Below are positions 26,548 to 34,513 of a stretch of DNA of 64,000 bases, one piece after another. The notes below the pieces were generated by a model. The model was given only the letters and a program-made list of their open reading frames with translations, did no database searches and was not told the DNA's origin. How positions within the stretch are numbered: the stretch's first letter is position 1; every line of letters starts with the position of its first letter. The position numbers were made by a program, and so were the translations under genes. The DNA is from Dehalococcoidia bacterium (GTDB lineage Bacteria; Chloroflexota; Dehalococcoidia; DSTF01; WHTK01), in NCBI GenBank assembly GCA_009377745.1, contig WHTK01000007.1:62001-126000 (forward strand). The letters run 5' to 3'.

Positions 26548-26990
26548 CGTTGCTAGCCATTGCCCGCAGGCAAGGCGCGGCAACCTTGATCGTCCGCCCA
26601 TTGGCTATTCACCTTGAGCCGGAAAGAGGCCTCTCCCCTCTCCCTCGAGGGAGAGGGCCAGGGTGAGGGTGTCCGTCCGTCCTGCAACAACGGTCCCGCC
26701 ACCATGTCCTGTCGTTGCGAGCCATCGGCGGCAGGCGAGGCGCGGCACCTTAGATCGTCCGTCGATGGTCTATTCCCCTTGAGATCCAAGATGCTCCCAC
26801 ACCATTGCGAGCCATTGCCCGCAGGCAAGGCGCGGCAACCTTTGATCGTCCGCCGATAGGCTGTCCCCCCTGAAGTCCGAAGCGCTCCCACCCACACCAT
26901 TGCGAGCCATCGGCGGCAGCCGAGGCGTGGCAACCTTTGATCGTCCGTCGATGGGCCATTCGCTTGAAGTCCACGGCGCTCCCACCGGGC
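26548..26990 (+). repeat. Tandem array of REP-like units, ~90-95 bp
   Basis: Unit starts (TTGCGAGCC or TTGCTAGCC) lie at 26550, 26715, 26805 and 26900. Each unit contains GGCGCGGCAACCTTTGATCGTCC and a GATGG...CTTGA spacer. The last three are 90 and 95 bases apart. Between the first and second sits the CTCCCTCGAGGGAG palindrome element (26630-26680). No gene is present between 26541 and 27269; the rest is leader for the amidohydrolase. Confidence 0.9.
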
Positions 26991-27269
26991 GCCACGACCA
27001 CCCACCTTTCAATCCATCACAGCCACGCGATTTTTTCTCATTAACGTTAGAGACCTCATATTGACATCCCATGCCCCTGATGCTTAGATGTGGTGGCTCG
27101 TCGAGGACGGCGCCAAACCTGCGCGGAGGAGACAATCTTAGATTGTGCGCAGATCGGCCGTCCTCCTTTCCCCGCCACCTGCACGCAAGTCCCTCATGGA
27201 GGCCAGAATCCCGGTTTTAAAACCCGGGAAATGAAGCGTAGGGCCAGGCAGCCCAAGAAAGGAAAGCAC

Positions 27270-28277
27270 ATGTACAACGGAACCAAGGTCTTCGATGTCC
27301 ACGGTCACGTCTCGGCGCCTGCCGCGGCCCGGTCCTGGATCTTCGGCCAGTTGGCTTCCAACACGGCCGGACGCAGCCCCATCTCGGGCGGCGCCTCCGC
27401 CCAGGGCGAGCTCTCTGACGAGGCCTTCAAGGCCTCCGGTCAGCGCCACGCTGACTACATGGGTGAGCGCAACATCGATGTCCAGATCATCGGTCCGCGC
27501 CCCTTCACCATGCTCGGCTGGATGGAGGACCACCTCTTCCCCGGTTGGTGTACCTTCACCAACGACACCATTCAGAAGCAGACGAGCATGTTCCCGGACC
27601 GCTTCCTAGGCGCCTCGATGCTGCCTCAGCAGAGCACGGCCCCGGACCTGAAGCACGTCATCCCGGAGCTCGACCGCTGCGTCAAGGAGTACGGCTTCGT
27701 CGGCAGCTACCTTAGCCCTGACCCGGCCGGCCACCGCGAGACCCCCGGCGTCAACGAGGCCTACTGGTACCCGCTCTACGAGCGCTGCCAGGAGCTCAAC
27801 ATCCCGCTCATCGTCCACGGCACCAACTGCATGGACCGCCGCCACCGGCCGCTGCCCCAGAACTACCAGATGGGTTTCGTCCTCGAGACCTACCTGGCCA
27901 CCCAGCTCTTCAGCCACACTGACGTCTTCGAGAAGTTCCCGAACCTCAAGATCGTCATGTGCCACGGTGGTGGCGCGCTCAACCGCTTCATCCCCACCGA
28001 CCGCCACCTGTCGCAGAAGGACTTCACCAAGAACCTGTTCTACGACACCTGCACCTACGACGTGAACTACATGGAATGCTCCATCAAGCAGCGCGGCGTC
28101 AGCCAGCTCTGCTTCGGCACCGAGGCCCCTGGTTCCGGTGGCGCTGTCCGCCCCGAGACCGGCAAGACTTCGGACGACATGATCCCGATCATCTCCGCTA
28201 TCGACTTCCTAAGCGAAGACGACAAGCTAACCATCTTCAACAAGAACCCGCTGAAGGTCTTCCCTCAGTTCAAATAG
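27270..28277 (+). CDS. Amidohydrolase family 2 protein (ACMSD-like fold)
   Basis: A 335-residue metal-dependent TIM-barrel enzyme of the amidohydrolase-2 family, which includes decarboxylases and hydrolases of aromatic-ring-derived acids. Metal ligands visible are DVHGH near residue 9, the His in LIVHGTN near 184 and the His in MCHGGG near 231. The last position, usually Asp in a GSD motif, is Glu in CFGTEAPG near 287, which may matter for activity. The ATG at 27270 follows AAGAAAGGAAAG, and a strong terminator follows, so the gene is monocistronic. Its C-ending codon use, like that of the bicupin and TCA genes, hints at high expression. Confidence 0.88.
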   Translation: MYNGTKVFDVHGHVSAPAAARSWIFGQLASNTAGRSPISGGASAQGELSDEAFKASGQRHADYMGERNIDVQIIGPRPFTMLGWMEDHLFPGWCTFTNDTIQKQTSMFPDRFLGASMLPQQSTAPDLKHVIPELDRCVKEYGFVGSYLSPDPAGHRETPGVNEAYWYPLYERCQELNIPLIVHGTNCMDRRHRPLPQNYQMGFVLETYLATQLFSHTDVFEKFPNLKIVMCHGGGALNRFIPTDRHLSQKDFTKNLFYDTCTYDVNYMECSIKQRGVSQLCFGTEAPGSGGAVRPETGKTSDDMIPIISAIDFLSEDDKLTIFNKNPLKVFPQFK

Positions 28278-28302
28278 ACCCCAGCAGTTCACCGGCGAAG
28301 AG

Positions 28303-28334
28303 AAAGGGAGCGGCGCAAGCCGCTCCCTTTGCTT
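28303..28334 (+). terminator. Terminator of the amidohydrolase gene
   Basis: A perfect 12-bp stem AAAGGGAGCGGC/GCCGCTCCCTTT with a GCAA tetraloop, 25 bases after the stop. Confidence 0.85.
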
Positions 28335-28389
28335 CCCACCCAATTTGTCAAACACGGTCAGTTCCCTTGCATCTCTTCTGCGGCGGGGT

Positions 28390-29136
28390 TCAAGTTACGA
28401 GCAGGCGAAGGCCAAGCTCTGCTGCATCGAGAGCGACGAGGTTGCGGTTGCGTTCGGCCCACCGGCCTGAGACAAGGTCATCACGGAGGCTGCGCACTGC
28501 CCGCTGCTCGGCATCCGGCCCGACTTTGGCCCACACCGATACTCCGCGACGTACATGATCGTCCAGGTATGCCTCGGGCCGGCGCCAGTAGGCCTCGAAG
28601 AAGCCGTCAGCGCAGTCCCACGGAATGAGCACCGGCTCCATCCGGGCTCCGATCGCGCGGGCCAGCTCGGTCAGCGAAGGCCTGCCGGCTAGGAGGTCAG
28701 CGAACTCGGGTAGGTAGTCGCGAGTAAGCCAGAACCGACGACGCCATCCGGTGTCACTGGAGTCGAACGTGAAGACCACCACGCGGCGAGCCACGCGCCG
28801 CATCTCGCGCAGGCCCGCGATCGGGTCCTGCCAGTGATGGACGGTGCTAATAGCCATCGCGGCGTCGAAGGACTGGTCCTCGAACGGAAGGCTCTCCGCG
28901 ACGGCAGCCACGCACGGCACCGCGCCTGCGGGACGCTGCGCACGCATGAGCGCCGACGGTTCCACCGCGGTTACGTCACGGCCGGGGGGCTCGTAGGAGC
29001 CGGTGCCAGCCCCGACATTCAATACCGTCCGCGCATCGCCGAGCGCAGCCCAGATCCTTGCGGCGATCCGCGGCTCGGTGCGCCGCGTCACGGTGTAAGT
29101 GGCTCCGATGGTGTCATACAACTGCGCGCTGGACAT
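28390..29136 (-). CDS. Class I SAM-dependent methyltransferase
   Basis: A 248-residue methyltransferase of the Methyltransf_11 type. Motif I is LNVGAGTGSYEP near residue 39, the acidic strand end is VTAVEPSALM, motif IV is FDAAMAISTVHHWQDP near 92, and ALREMRRVA-like helices follow. The substrate is unknown. The ATG at 29136 follows AGAGAGG; the longer frame to 29211 adds an Arg-rich non-coding-looking stretch. No operon partner. Confidence 0.87.
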   Translation of the reverse strand: MSSAQLYDTIGATYTVTRRTEPRIAARIWAALGDARTVLNVGAGTGSYEPPGRDVTAVEPSALMRAQRPAGAVPCVAAVAESLPFEDQSFDAAMAISTVHHWQDPIAGLREMRRVARRVVVFTFDSSDTGWRRRFWLTRDYLPEFADLLAGRPSLTELARAIGARMEPVLIPWDCADGFFEAYWRRPEAYLDDHVRRGVSVWAKVGPDAEQRAVRSLRDDLVSGRWAERNRNLVALDAAELGLRLLVT

Positions 29137-29324
29137 GTCGCTGCCTCTCTGGCTGTCACCATCCCCACGCCGCGCACGCGCCTGGCGTCGCTGCCCTGGA
29201 TACTTGGTCACTTGCGCACCATTTCACCACATTGGCCGGCCTGACGTTCCGGAGGTCGGTCAGTTGAAACGCCGATCCACAGGTCTTGACTATTCCTCTG
29301 TTCTCGAAGCCAAAACTGACTAGT

Positions 29325-29363
29325 TCCTCTCCCTCCGAGGGAGAGGGTAGGGTGAGGGTGATC
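29325..29363. repeat. Dispersed 'ctccctccgaggga' palindrome
   Basis: CTCTCCCTCCGAGGGAGAGGG plus AGGGTGAGGGTGATC, a close copy of the element at 14097. Confidence 0.8.
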
Positions 29364-29404
29364 CCCGCGAGGCGACGAACCCCACGCCTATGGCTGACCA
29401 ATCC

Positions 29405-30955
29405 TCATCCGTAGCGCTGGCGTAGCTCCCCCCGCATCAGCTTCCCCGCCGCCGTCCTCGCCAGCGCCTCCGCTAAGACGATGCGCTTCGGTGTCTTGTA
29501 CCCCGCCAGCCGCTCGCGGCAAAACGATAGCAGCTCCTCGTCGCTAACAACGACGCCTTTGCGCGCCACCACCACCGCCAGCGGCGCCTGTCCCCAGCGC
29601 TCGTCCGCCACGCCGATCACGCCCGCCTCCGCCACCGCCGGATGCGACTGCAGCGCCGCCTCGACCTCCGCCGGGTAGACGTTCTCGCCGCCGGAGATGA
29701 TCAGGTCGTCACGGCGGTCCAGCACGTATAGGTACCCCTCCGCATCCAGATAGCCGATGTCGCCGGTATGCAGCCAGCCCCCGCGCAGCGCCCTCGACGT
29801 TGCTTTGGGCTGGCCCAGATACCCCACGGTCACCGCCGGCCCCCGCACGACGATCTCTCCCGGCTCCTCCGGCCCAGCCTCCGCGCCGTCGTCTCTCAAG
29901 ACCCTCACCTCGGTCCCGAACAGCGGCTTGCCGGCCGACCCCAACTTCGACAGCGCCTCCTCCGGCGCCAGCGTCGTCGCTTGCGAGGCCGTCTCGGTCA
30001 GGCCGTAGGTCTGAACCACCGGCACCCCCAGCGCCGCGCAGCGCTCCAGCAGCGGCCGCGGCGCCGGCCCGCCTCCCAGCAGCACGCATCGCAGCGAGGC
30101 TGGGTACGGATTCTCGCCGCGCTCGTCCAGCATCTGCTCCAGCATTAGCGCCACCACCGAGACAATGGTGACGCCATCCTCATCGATCGCCTTGTTGACC
30201 CTCGCCGGCTCAAACGACTCGTGCAGCACGCAGCCAATGCCGTAGATCACGCTGCGGTGCAGGATCGAGAGCCCACCGGCGTGGAACAGCGGCAAGCAGG
30301 CCAGCCAGCGGTCGTCCGTCTGCACTCCCAGGTTCAACGCCGACCCTACGGCGCTCCAGAGGTGGTTGCCGTAGGTCAGCATCGCCCCCTTCGCCCGCCC
30401 CGTCGTCCCGGACGTGTAGAGGATGGTCTGGACCTCGCTCAGGTCAAACCGCCTCTCAGTCCTCTGCCTCCTCGCCGTCATTGACGAATCGCTCACCGCT
30501 CGAACCCCGCTCATCCTGAGGCCCTCGAAGGGTGAGCCAAGCCCCAGGAGCTTCAGCGGCCTCCCGGCTACCGCCGCCAACCCCTCAGCTACCATCGTGT
30601 TCGCCTCGTCATGAAGCAGAAACGCCGCCCCAGCGTCCTTGATCTGCCAGCCGAGCTCGTCCGCCGATAGCCGGGCGTTTAGCGGCAGCAGCACCGCACC
30701 CAGCCGCGCCGCCGCGTGGACGACGGCGACAAACGGAGCGCTATTCCACGACAGCACCGCCACCACGCCGCCTGCCTTTACGCCCATCACCGCCAGCTCA
30801 CTCGTCATCTCATCGACGGCCTGATCCAGCTCCCGGAACGTCAGGCTGCCGTCAGCGCTGATCAACGCAACGCGCTCCGGCGTCGACTGCGCCCGTTGTC
30901 GCAGCCAATCCGGCGTCGAGTTTCCGGCCGGCGGGTTCAAGCCTTGATCTCCCAC
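29405..30955 (-). CDS. menE: o-Succinylbenzoate-CoA ligase
   Basis: A 516-residue ANL-superfamily adenylating enzyme, which activates o-succinylbenzoate with CoA in menaquinone synthesis. The phosphate-binding loop ILYTSGTTGRAKGAML is near residue 178, YGLTETASQ near 300, the hinge-region LYVLDRRDDLIISGGENVYP near 415, and the catalytic Lys in RTAAGKLMRGEL near 505. The assignment to MenE rather than another acyl-CoA ligase rests on the flanking menC, menB, menD and menF genes. Residues near 150-170 derive from an inserted dispersed repeat. The start is GTG at 30955, inside the last codons of menC (19-base overlap), so the two are coupled. Confidence 0.9.
   Translation of the reverse strand: MGDQGLNPPAGNSTPDWLRQRAQSTPERVALISADGSLTFRELDQAVDEMTSELAVMGVKAGGVVAVLSWNSAPFVAVVHAAARLGAVLLPLNARLSADELGWQIKDAGAAFLLHDEANTMVAEGLAAVAGRPLKLLGLGSPFEGLRMSGVRAVSDSSMTARRQRTERRFDLSEVQTILYTSGTTGRAKGAMLTYGNHLWSAVGSALNLGVQTDDRWLACLPLFHAGGLSILHRSVIYGIGCVLHESFEPARVNKAIDEDGVTIVSVVALMLEQMLDERGENPYPASLRCVLLGGGPAPRPLLERCAALGVPVVQTYGLTETASQATTLAPEEALSKLGSAGKPLFGTEVRVLRDDGAEAGPEEPGEIVVRGPAVTVGYLGQPKATSRALRGGWLHTGDIGYLDAEGYLYVLDRRDDLIISGGENVYPAEVEAALQSHPAVAEAGVIGVADERWGQAPLAVVVARKGVVVSDEELLSFCRERLAGYKTPKRIVLAEALARTAAGKLMRGELRQRYG
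30511..30537 (-). repeat. Dispersed element inside menE
   Basis: TCATCCTGAGGCCCTCGAAGGGTGAG, a member of the widespread 'tcatcctgag...cgaagg' palindromic family. It is read through in frame within menE, just before the ATP-binding motif. A related element lies at 43353-43391. Confidence 0.75.
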
Positions 30956-32043
30956 TCCCCAACCGCGTAGCGCCCCAGCGCCGCCTCATCCAGCTCCACG
31001 CCGAGGCCCGGCGTCTCCGGCAGCCGCATCATCCCGCCCTCGATTGGCAGGCCCTCGGCGATCAGATCGTCCTCCAGCAGCGACAACGTCGATAGCCCGT
31101 GCCGGCCGGCGCCGTTCGCCGCCGCCAGCTGCAGCGCCGCCGCCGTGCCGATGCCGCTATCGATGCTCGTCGTAAAGGTCACACTCACCGATTCCGCCGC
31201 TGCCGCCGTCGCGATCATGCAGCTCAGCACCACGCCACCGGACTGCAGCGGCTTAACGATTAGCGCGTCCGCCGCCCCCGCCTTCAGCACCCGCTCCGCC
31301 GAAGCCCGGTCCGTCACGTCCTCATCCGCCGCAATCCGCACCGGCGACGCCTCCCGCACTCGGCGTAGCGTCTCCAGGCCGCCCGGCGCCACCGGCTGCT
31401 CCACGTACTCGATGTCATAGCTCGCCAGCGCCCGCAGCGTCTCGATTGCCTGTTGCTCGCCCCAGGCCCCGTTGGCGTCCAGCCGCAGCCTCACGTCCGT
31501 ACCCAACGCCAGCCGGCAGGCCGCGACCCGCAGCCGCTCCTCCTCGACGGTTTTCGCCAGCCCGACCTTCAGCTTCACGGTCCCGTAGCCTGCCTTGCGC
31601 GCCGCCAGCGCCGATTTCGTCACCGCCGCCACGTCGCCGCCGCCGATCAGCGCGTTGACCGCCACCCGGCCGCTCGCGTCCGGGTCCAGCAGCCGCGAGA
31701 GCGGTACCCCGTGCAGCCGTCCCGCCAGGTCCCAGGCCGCGATCGAGATCGGCGCCCAGGCTACCGCTTCGACATCCGCCGCGCCGCTGCCGTCCAGCGT
31801 GAAAAAGTCCTCGATGGCAAGACCGGCGACGCCCTGCGCCAGCGCCCGCATCCTCTCTCCCAGCGCCTCGACGCCCTGCGTCTCGTGCGGCAGCAGCGCC
31901 CCCTCGCCAACGCCTCGCAGCCCGCCATCCGTCTCAATCCGCACGATGAACCCCTCGCGGTGCGTGGCGCTGCCCGCCGCCGTGACATAGGCCTCGCGAA
32001 AAGGCAGCCGGAACCGCGTCACGACGATGCGGGCGATCCTCAT
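30937..32043 (-). CDS. menC: o-Succinylbenzoate synthase
   Basis: A 368-residue enolase-superfamily enzyme that dehydrates SHCHC to o-succinylbenzoate. Visible are the KLKVGLAK Lys pair near 153, metal ligands Asp in LRLDANGAW near 188, Glu in YVEQPV near 214 and the DEDVTD group near 238, and the second catalytic Lys in LIVKPLQSGG near 263. The superfamily also contains dipeptide epimerases and muconate enzymes; the menaquinone operon context decides for MenC. The ATG at 32043 overlaps the upstream kinase stop (ATGA). Confidence 0.9.
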   Translation of the reverse strand: MRIARIVVTRFRLPFREAYVTAAGSATHREGFIVRIETDGGLRGVGEGALLPHETQGVEALGERMRALAQGVAGLAIEDFFTLDGSGAADVEAVAWAPISIAAWDLAGRLHGVPLSRLLDPDASGRVAVNALIGGGDVAAVTKSALAARKAGYGTVKLKVGLAKTVEEERLRVAACRLALGTDVRLRLDANGAWGEQQAIETLRALASYDIEYVEQPVAPGGLETLRRVREASPVRIAADEDVTDRASAERVLKAGAADALIVKPLQSGGVVLSCMIATAAAAESVSVTFTTSIDSGIGTAAALQLAAANGAGRHGLSTLSLLEDDLIAEGLPIEGGMMRLPETPGLGVELDEAALGRYAVGEWEIKA

Positions 32044-32555
32044 CCCAACACCTGCTCCGCGACGGCAGCGACAACCTCGTCCAGGGACAGCCCGTCGGTG
32101 TCGATATCGATGTCCTGCTGAGGCACTTCGTCCCAATGAATCCTCTCGTAATGCTTGGCTACGACGGCCGGGTCCTTCGTGGAGACTCGCTCCGGGTCTG
32201 CTTGAGCGCGCTGAATGGATTCTTCTAGCGATACGCGCAGCAGGACGAAGATCGCTGGCGGCTGGATTGCGAAGCCGCGTAACAGCTGATCTCGTTCCCC
32301 GTATGAAAGTGAAGTTCCTGCCACAAAGACGAATTCGACGCCGTCGGCGAACAACGTTTCGGCTATGCCGGAAGTGATCTCGCGCGCGACGCTAACCCGA
32401 GCCCAGTCCTTCCCCATGATCATCTCGACTACGAGGTCGATGTCGATTGCTGCCGCTCGTGCGCCTCGCTCACGCGCCAGCGCGGCCAGTCGGAAGGCCA
32501 CGGTCGTCTTGCCGCTGGCTATCGGCCCCGTCACCACGACGAGCTGTCTCGGCAT
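32040..32555 (-). CDS. P-loop NTPase/kinase of unknown substrate, within men operon
   Basis: A 171-residue AAA/adenylate-kinase-like protein. The Walker A motif GPIASGKTT is near residue 10, there is an acidic IDIDLV near 37, and a lid-like Arg/Lys region follows (SLEESIQRAQADPERVSTKD). It resembles small-molecule kinases of the AAA_33 type. It lies 7 bases after menB and overlaps menC by four bases, so it is translated as part of the men operon. No step of menaquinone synthesis is known to need such a kinase, so its presence is unexplained. Confidence 0.75.
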   Translation of the reverse strand: MPRQLVVVTGPIASGKTTVAFRLAALARERGARAAAIDIDLVVEMIMGKDWARVSVAREITSGIAETLFADGVEFVFVAGTSLSYGERDQLLRGFAIQPPAIFVLLRVSLEESIQRAQADPERVSTKDPAVVAKHYERIHWDEVPQQDIDIDTDGLSLDEVVAAVAEQVLG

Positions 32556-32562
32556 CGCGTCG

Positions 32563-33381
32563 CTAGGGGAAGCGCGGGAACTTGCTGAAGTCCGGCTTCC
32601 GCTTCTCGACGAAGGCGTTGCGGCCTTCCTTGGCCTCCTCCGTCAGGTAGTAGAGCAGCGTCGCGTCGCCGGCCAGCTGCTGCAAGCCTGCCGCGCCGTC
32701 CGTATCGGCGTTGAAGGCGGCCTTGAGGAAGCGCAGCGCCGTCGGGCTCTTCTCCAGAATCTCCCGGCACCAGGCGACCGTCTCCTCTTCCAACCGCTCT
32801 AGGGGCACCACGGCGTTGACCAGCCCCATCTCCAGCGCCTGCTCGGCGTTGTACTGACGGCAGAGGTACCAGATCTCCCGCGCTTTCTTGTGGCCGACGA
32901 TGCGCGCCAGCATGCTCGCCCCGTAGCCGGCATCGAAGCTGCCGACCTTCGGCCCCGTCTGGCCGAAGACGGCGTTGTCGGCCGCGATCGTCAGGTCGCA
33001 GACCACGTGCAGCACATGCCCGCCGCCGATGGCGTAGCCCGCCACCATGGCGATCACCGGCTTCGGCAGCGTCCGGATCTGCCGCTGCAGCTCCAGCACG
33101 TTGAGCCGCGGCACCCCGTCGCCGCCGACGTAGCCGCCTTCGCCGCGCACCTTCTGGTCGCCGCCGGAGCAGAACGCCTTGTCGCCCGCCCCCGTCAGGA
33201 TCACAACTCCCACCGATCCGTCGTCATGCGCCCTGCGGAAGGCGTCCTGTAGCTCGTCGACGGTCTCGGGCCGGAAGGCATTGCGCACCTCCGGCCGGTT
33301 GATCGTGATCTTGGCGATGCCCTCCGCCGTCTCGTAGATCACGTCGCCGTAATCGCCACTTTTCTGCCAGTCGATGCTCAT
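32563..33381 (-). CDS. menB: 1,4-Dihydroxy-2-naphthoyl-CoA synthase
   Basis: A 272-residue crotonase-superfamily enzyme that closes the naphthoquinone ring from o-succinylbenzoyl-CoA. MenB-specific features are the N-terminal [23 protein letters not shown], the loop [15 protein letters not shown] near 90, the oxyanion segment [12 protein letters not shown] near 120, [10 protein letters not shown] near 150, and the C-terminal [16 protein letters not shown]. The ATG is at 33381. A 96-base repeat array separates it from menH. Confidence 0.96.
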   Translation of the reverse strand: MSIDWQKSGDYGDVIYETAEGIAKITINRPEVRNAFRPETVDELQDAFRRAHDDGSVGVVILTGAGDKAFCSGGDQKVRGEGGYVGGDGVPRLNVLELQRQIRTLPKPVIAMVAGYAIGGGHVLHVVCDLTIAADNAVFGQTGPKVGSFDAGYGASMLARIVGHKKAREIWYLCRQYNAEQALEMGLVNAVVPLERLEEETVAWCREILEKSPTALRFLKAAFNADTDGAAGLQQLAGDATLLYYLTEEAKEGRNAFVEKRKPDFSKFPRFP

Positions 33382-33399
33382 CTCATACTCCCGTCCCTG

Positions 33400-33660
33400 T
33401 CATTCCGAGGCAACGAGGAATCCTGTGCCGCGTGATCATCACCCTTGGTCTTTCGCTCGGCAAACACGCACAAATCCTGCGAATCCGCCATCTTGTCATT
33501 CCGAGGCACGAGGAATCCTGTGCCGCGTGATCATCTCCCTTGATCCTTCGCCCGGCAGACCACGCACAAATCTTGCGAATCCGCCATCTTGTCATTCCGA
33601 GGCACGAGGAATCCTGTTCCGCGTGATCATCTCTCTTGGTCCTTCGCCGGCAGACCACCA
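33400..33660. repeat. Tandem array, 96-base period, within men operon
   Basis: Units begin TCATTCCGAGGCA at 33400, 33496 and 33592, exactly 96 bases apart, with about 2.7 copies. Each holds CGAGGAATCCTGTGCCGCGTGATCAT plus a spacer ending AATCCGCCATCTTG. A lone related fragment is at 3519-3556. It fills the gap between menH and menB. Confidence 0.92.
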
Positions 33661-33679
33661 TTGGACTTGTCGACGCACT

Positions 33680-34513
33680 TCACGCCTTGCGTCTCTGCCG
33701 GCTCAGGCAGCGCTGCAGGAAGCCCAGCACCTCCCGGCTAAAGTACTCCGGCTGCTCCAGGTGCGCCGCGTGCCCCGCGCCGGGGATGATCTCGACCACC
33801 GCGTCCCGCAGCTCGTCCTCCAGCCGCCGCGCCCACTCCGAGTAGGCTTTGTCCATCGCCCCGGCCAGGAGCAGCGCAGGCAGACGCAGCGTCCGCAGCC
33901 GCGGCAGCAGGTACTCCTGCGAACCCGCCCCCATGCCGCGCAGGCTGTTCGCCAGCCCCAGCGGGTTGTTGGCCAGGCGCTGCTGGCGCTGACGCTCGAA
34001 CACCTCCGCCGGTAGGCGCACCTGCGAAGCGAACAGCGGCTGCCCCTGCCAGCGCGTCACGAACGACTCGATGCCCCGCGTCATGATCGATTGCGCCAGC
34101 TCCGCGTCGCTCTCGACCCGCTTCCGGCGCTCCGCCTCGTCCTCAATCCCCGGCGATGCGCCCTCCAAGACCAGGCCCCAGATCCGCGCCGGCGCCGCCA
34201 GCGCCAGGTGCAGCGCCAGCCGCCCCCCCATCGAGTAGCCAATGACGCCGAAGTCCTCGACTCCCAGCTGGTCTAGCACGCCGAGCAGGTCGGCGACGGC
34301 GTCCTCCATGCTGTAACGCGACGCGTCCGCCGGCGAGTCCGACCCGCCGTGGCCGATGATGTCGACGCGGATGATCCTGAAAGTGCTCCACCGCGGCACG
34401 AACGGCTCCCAGATCGAGACATCGCCGGTGAAGCCGTGCAGCAGCAGCAGCGCCGGGCCCTCGCCCGTCACCTCCACGTTCAGCTCGATGCCGTTGACCG
34501 CCATCCGGCTCAC
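33680..34513 (-). CDS. menH: MenH-type alpha/beta hydrolase (SHCHC synthase)
   Basis: A 277-residue alpha/beta hydrolase. The oxyanion segment LLLHGFTGDVSIW is near residue 24 and the nucleophile elbow GYSMGGRLALH near 95 has the MenH-typical SMGGR. The acid region is LLAGAMDKAY and the His is in IPGAGHAAHLEQPE near 252. MenH eliminates pyruvate from SEPHCHC to give SHCHC. The function is assigned mainly from its place directly after menD, with which it overlaps by four bases. Confidence 0.88.
   Translation of the reverse strand: MSRMAVNGIELNVEVTGEGPALLLLHGFTGDVSIWEPFVPRWSTFRIIRVDIIGHGGSDSPADASRYSMEDAVADLLGVLDQLGVEDFGVIGYSMGGRLALHLALAAPARIWGLVLEGASPGIEDEAERRKRVESDAELAQSIMTRGIESFVTRWQGQPLFASQVRLPAEVFERQRQQRLANNPLGLANSLRGMGAGSQEYLLPRLRTLRLPALLLAGAMDKAYSEWARRLEDELRDAVVEIIPGAGHAAHLEQPEYFSREVLGFLQRCLSRQRRKA

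Noticed and set aside
26548-26990. Repeat array considered as CRISPR
   Set aside because: The inter-repeat sequences are themselves conserved between units, not unique spacers; the element also occurs singly and inverted elsewhere.
33400-33660. 96-base array considered as CRISPR
   Set aside because: The whole 96-base unit is repeated, with no variable spacers.
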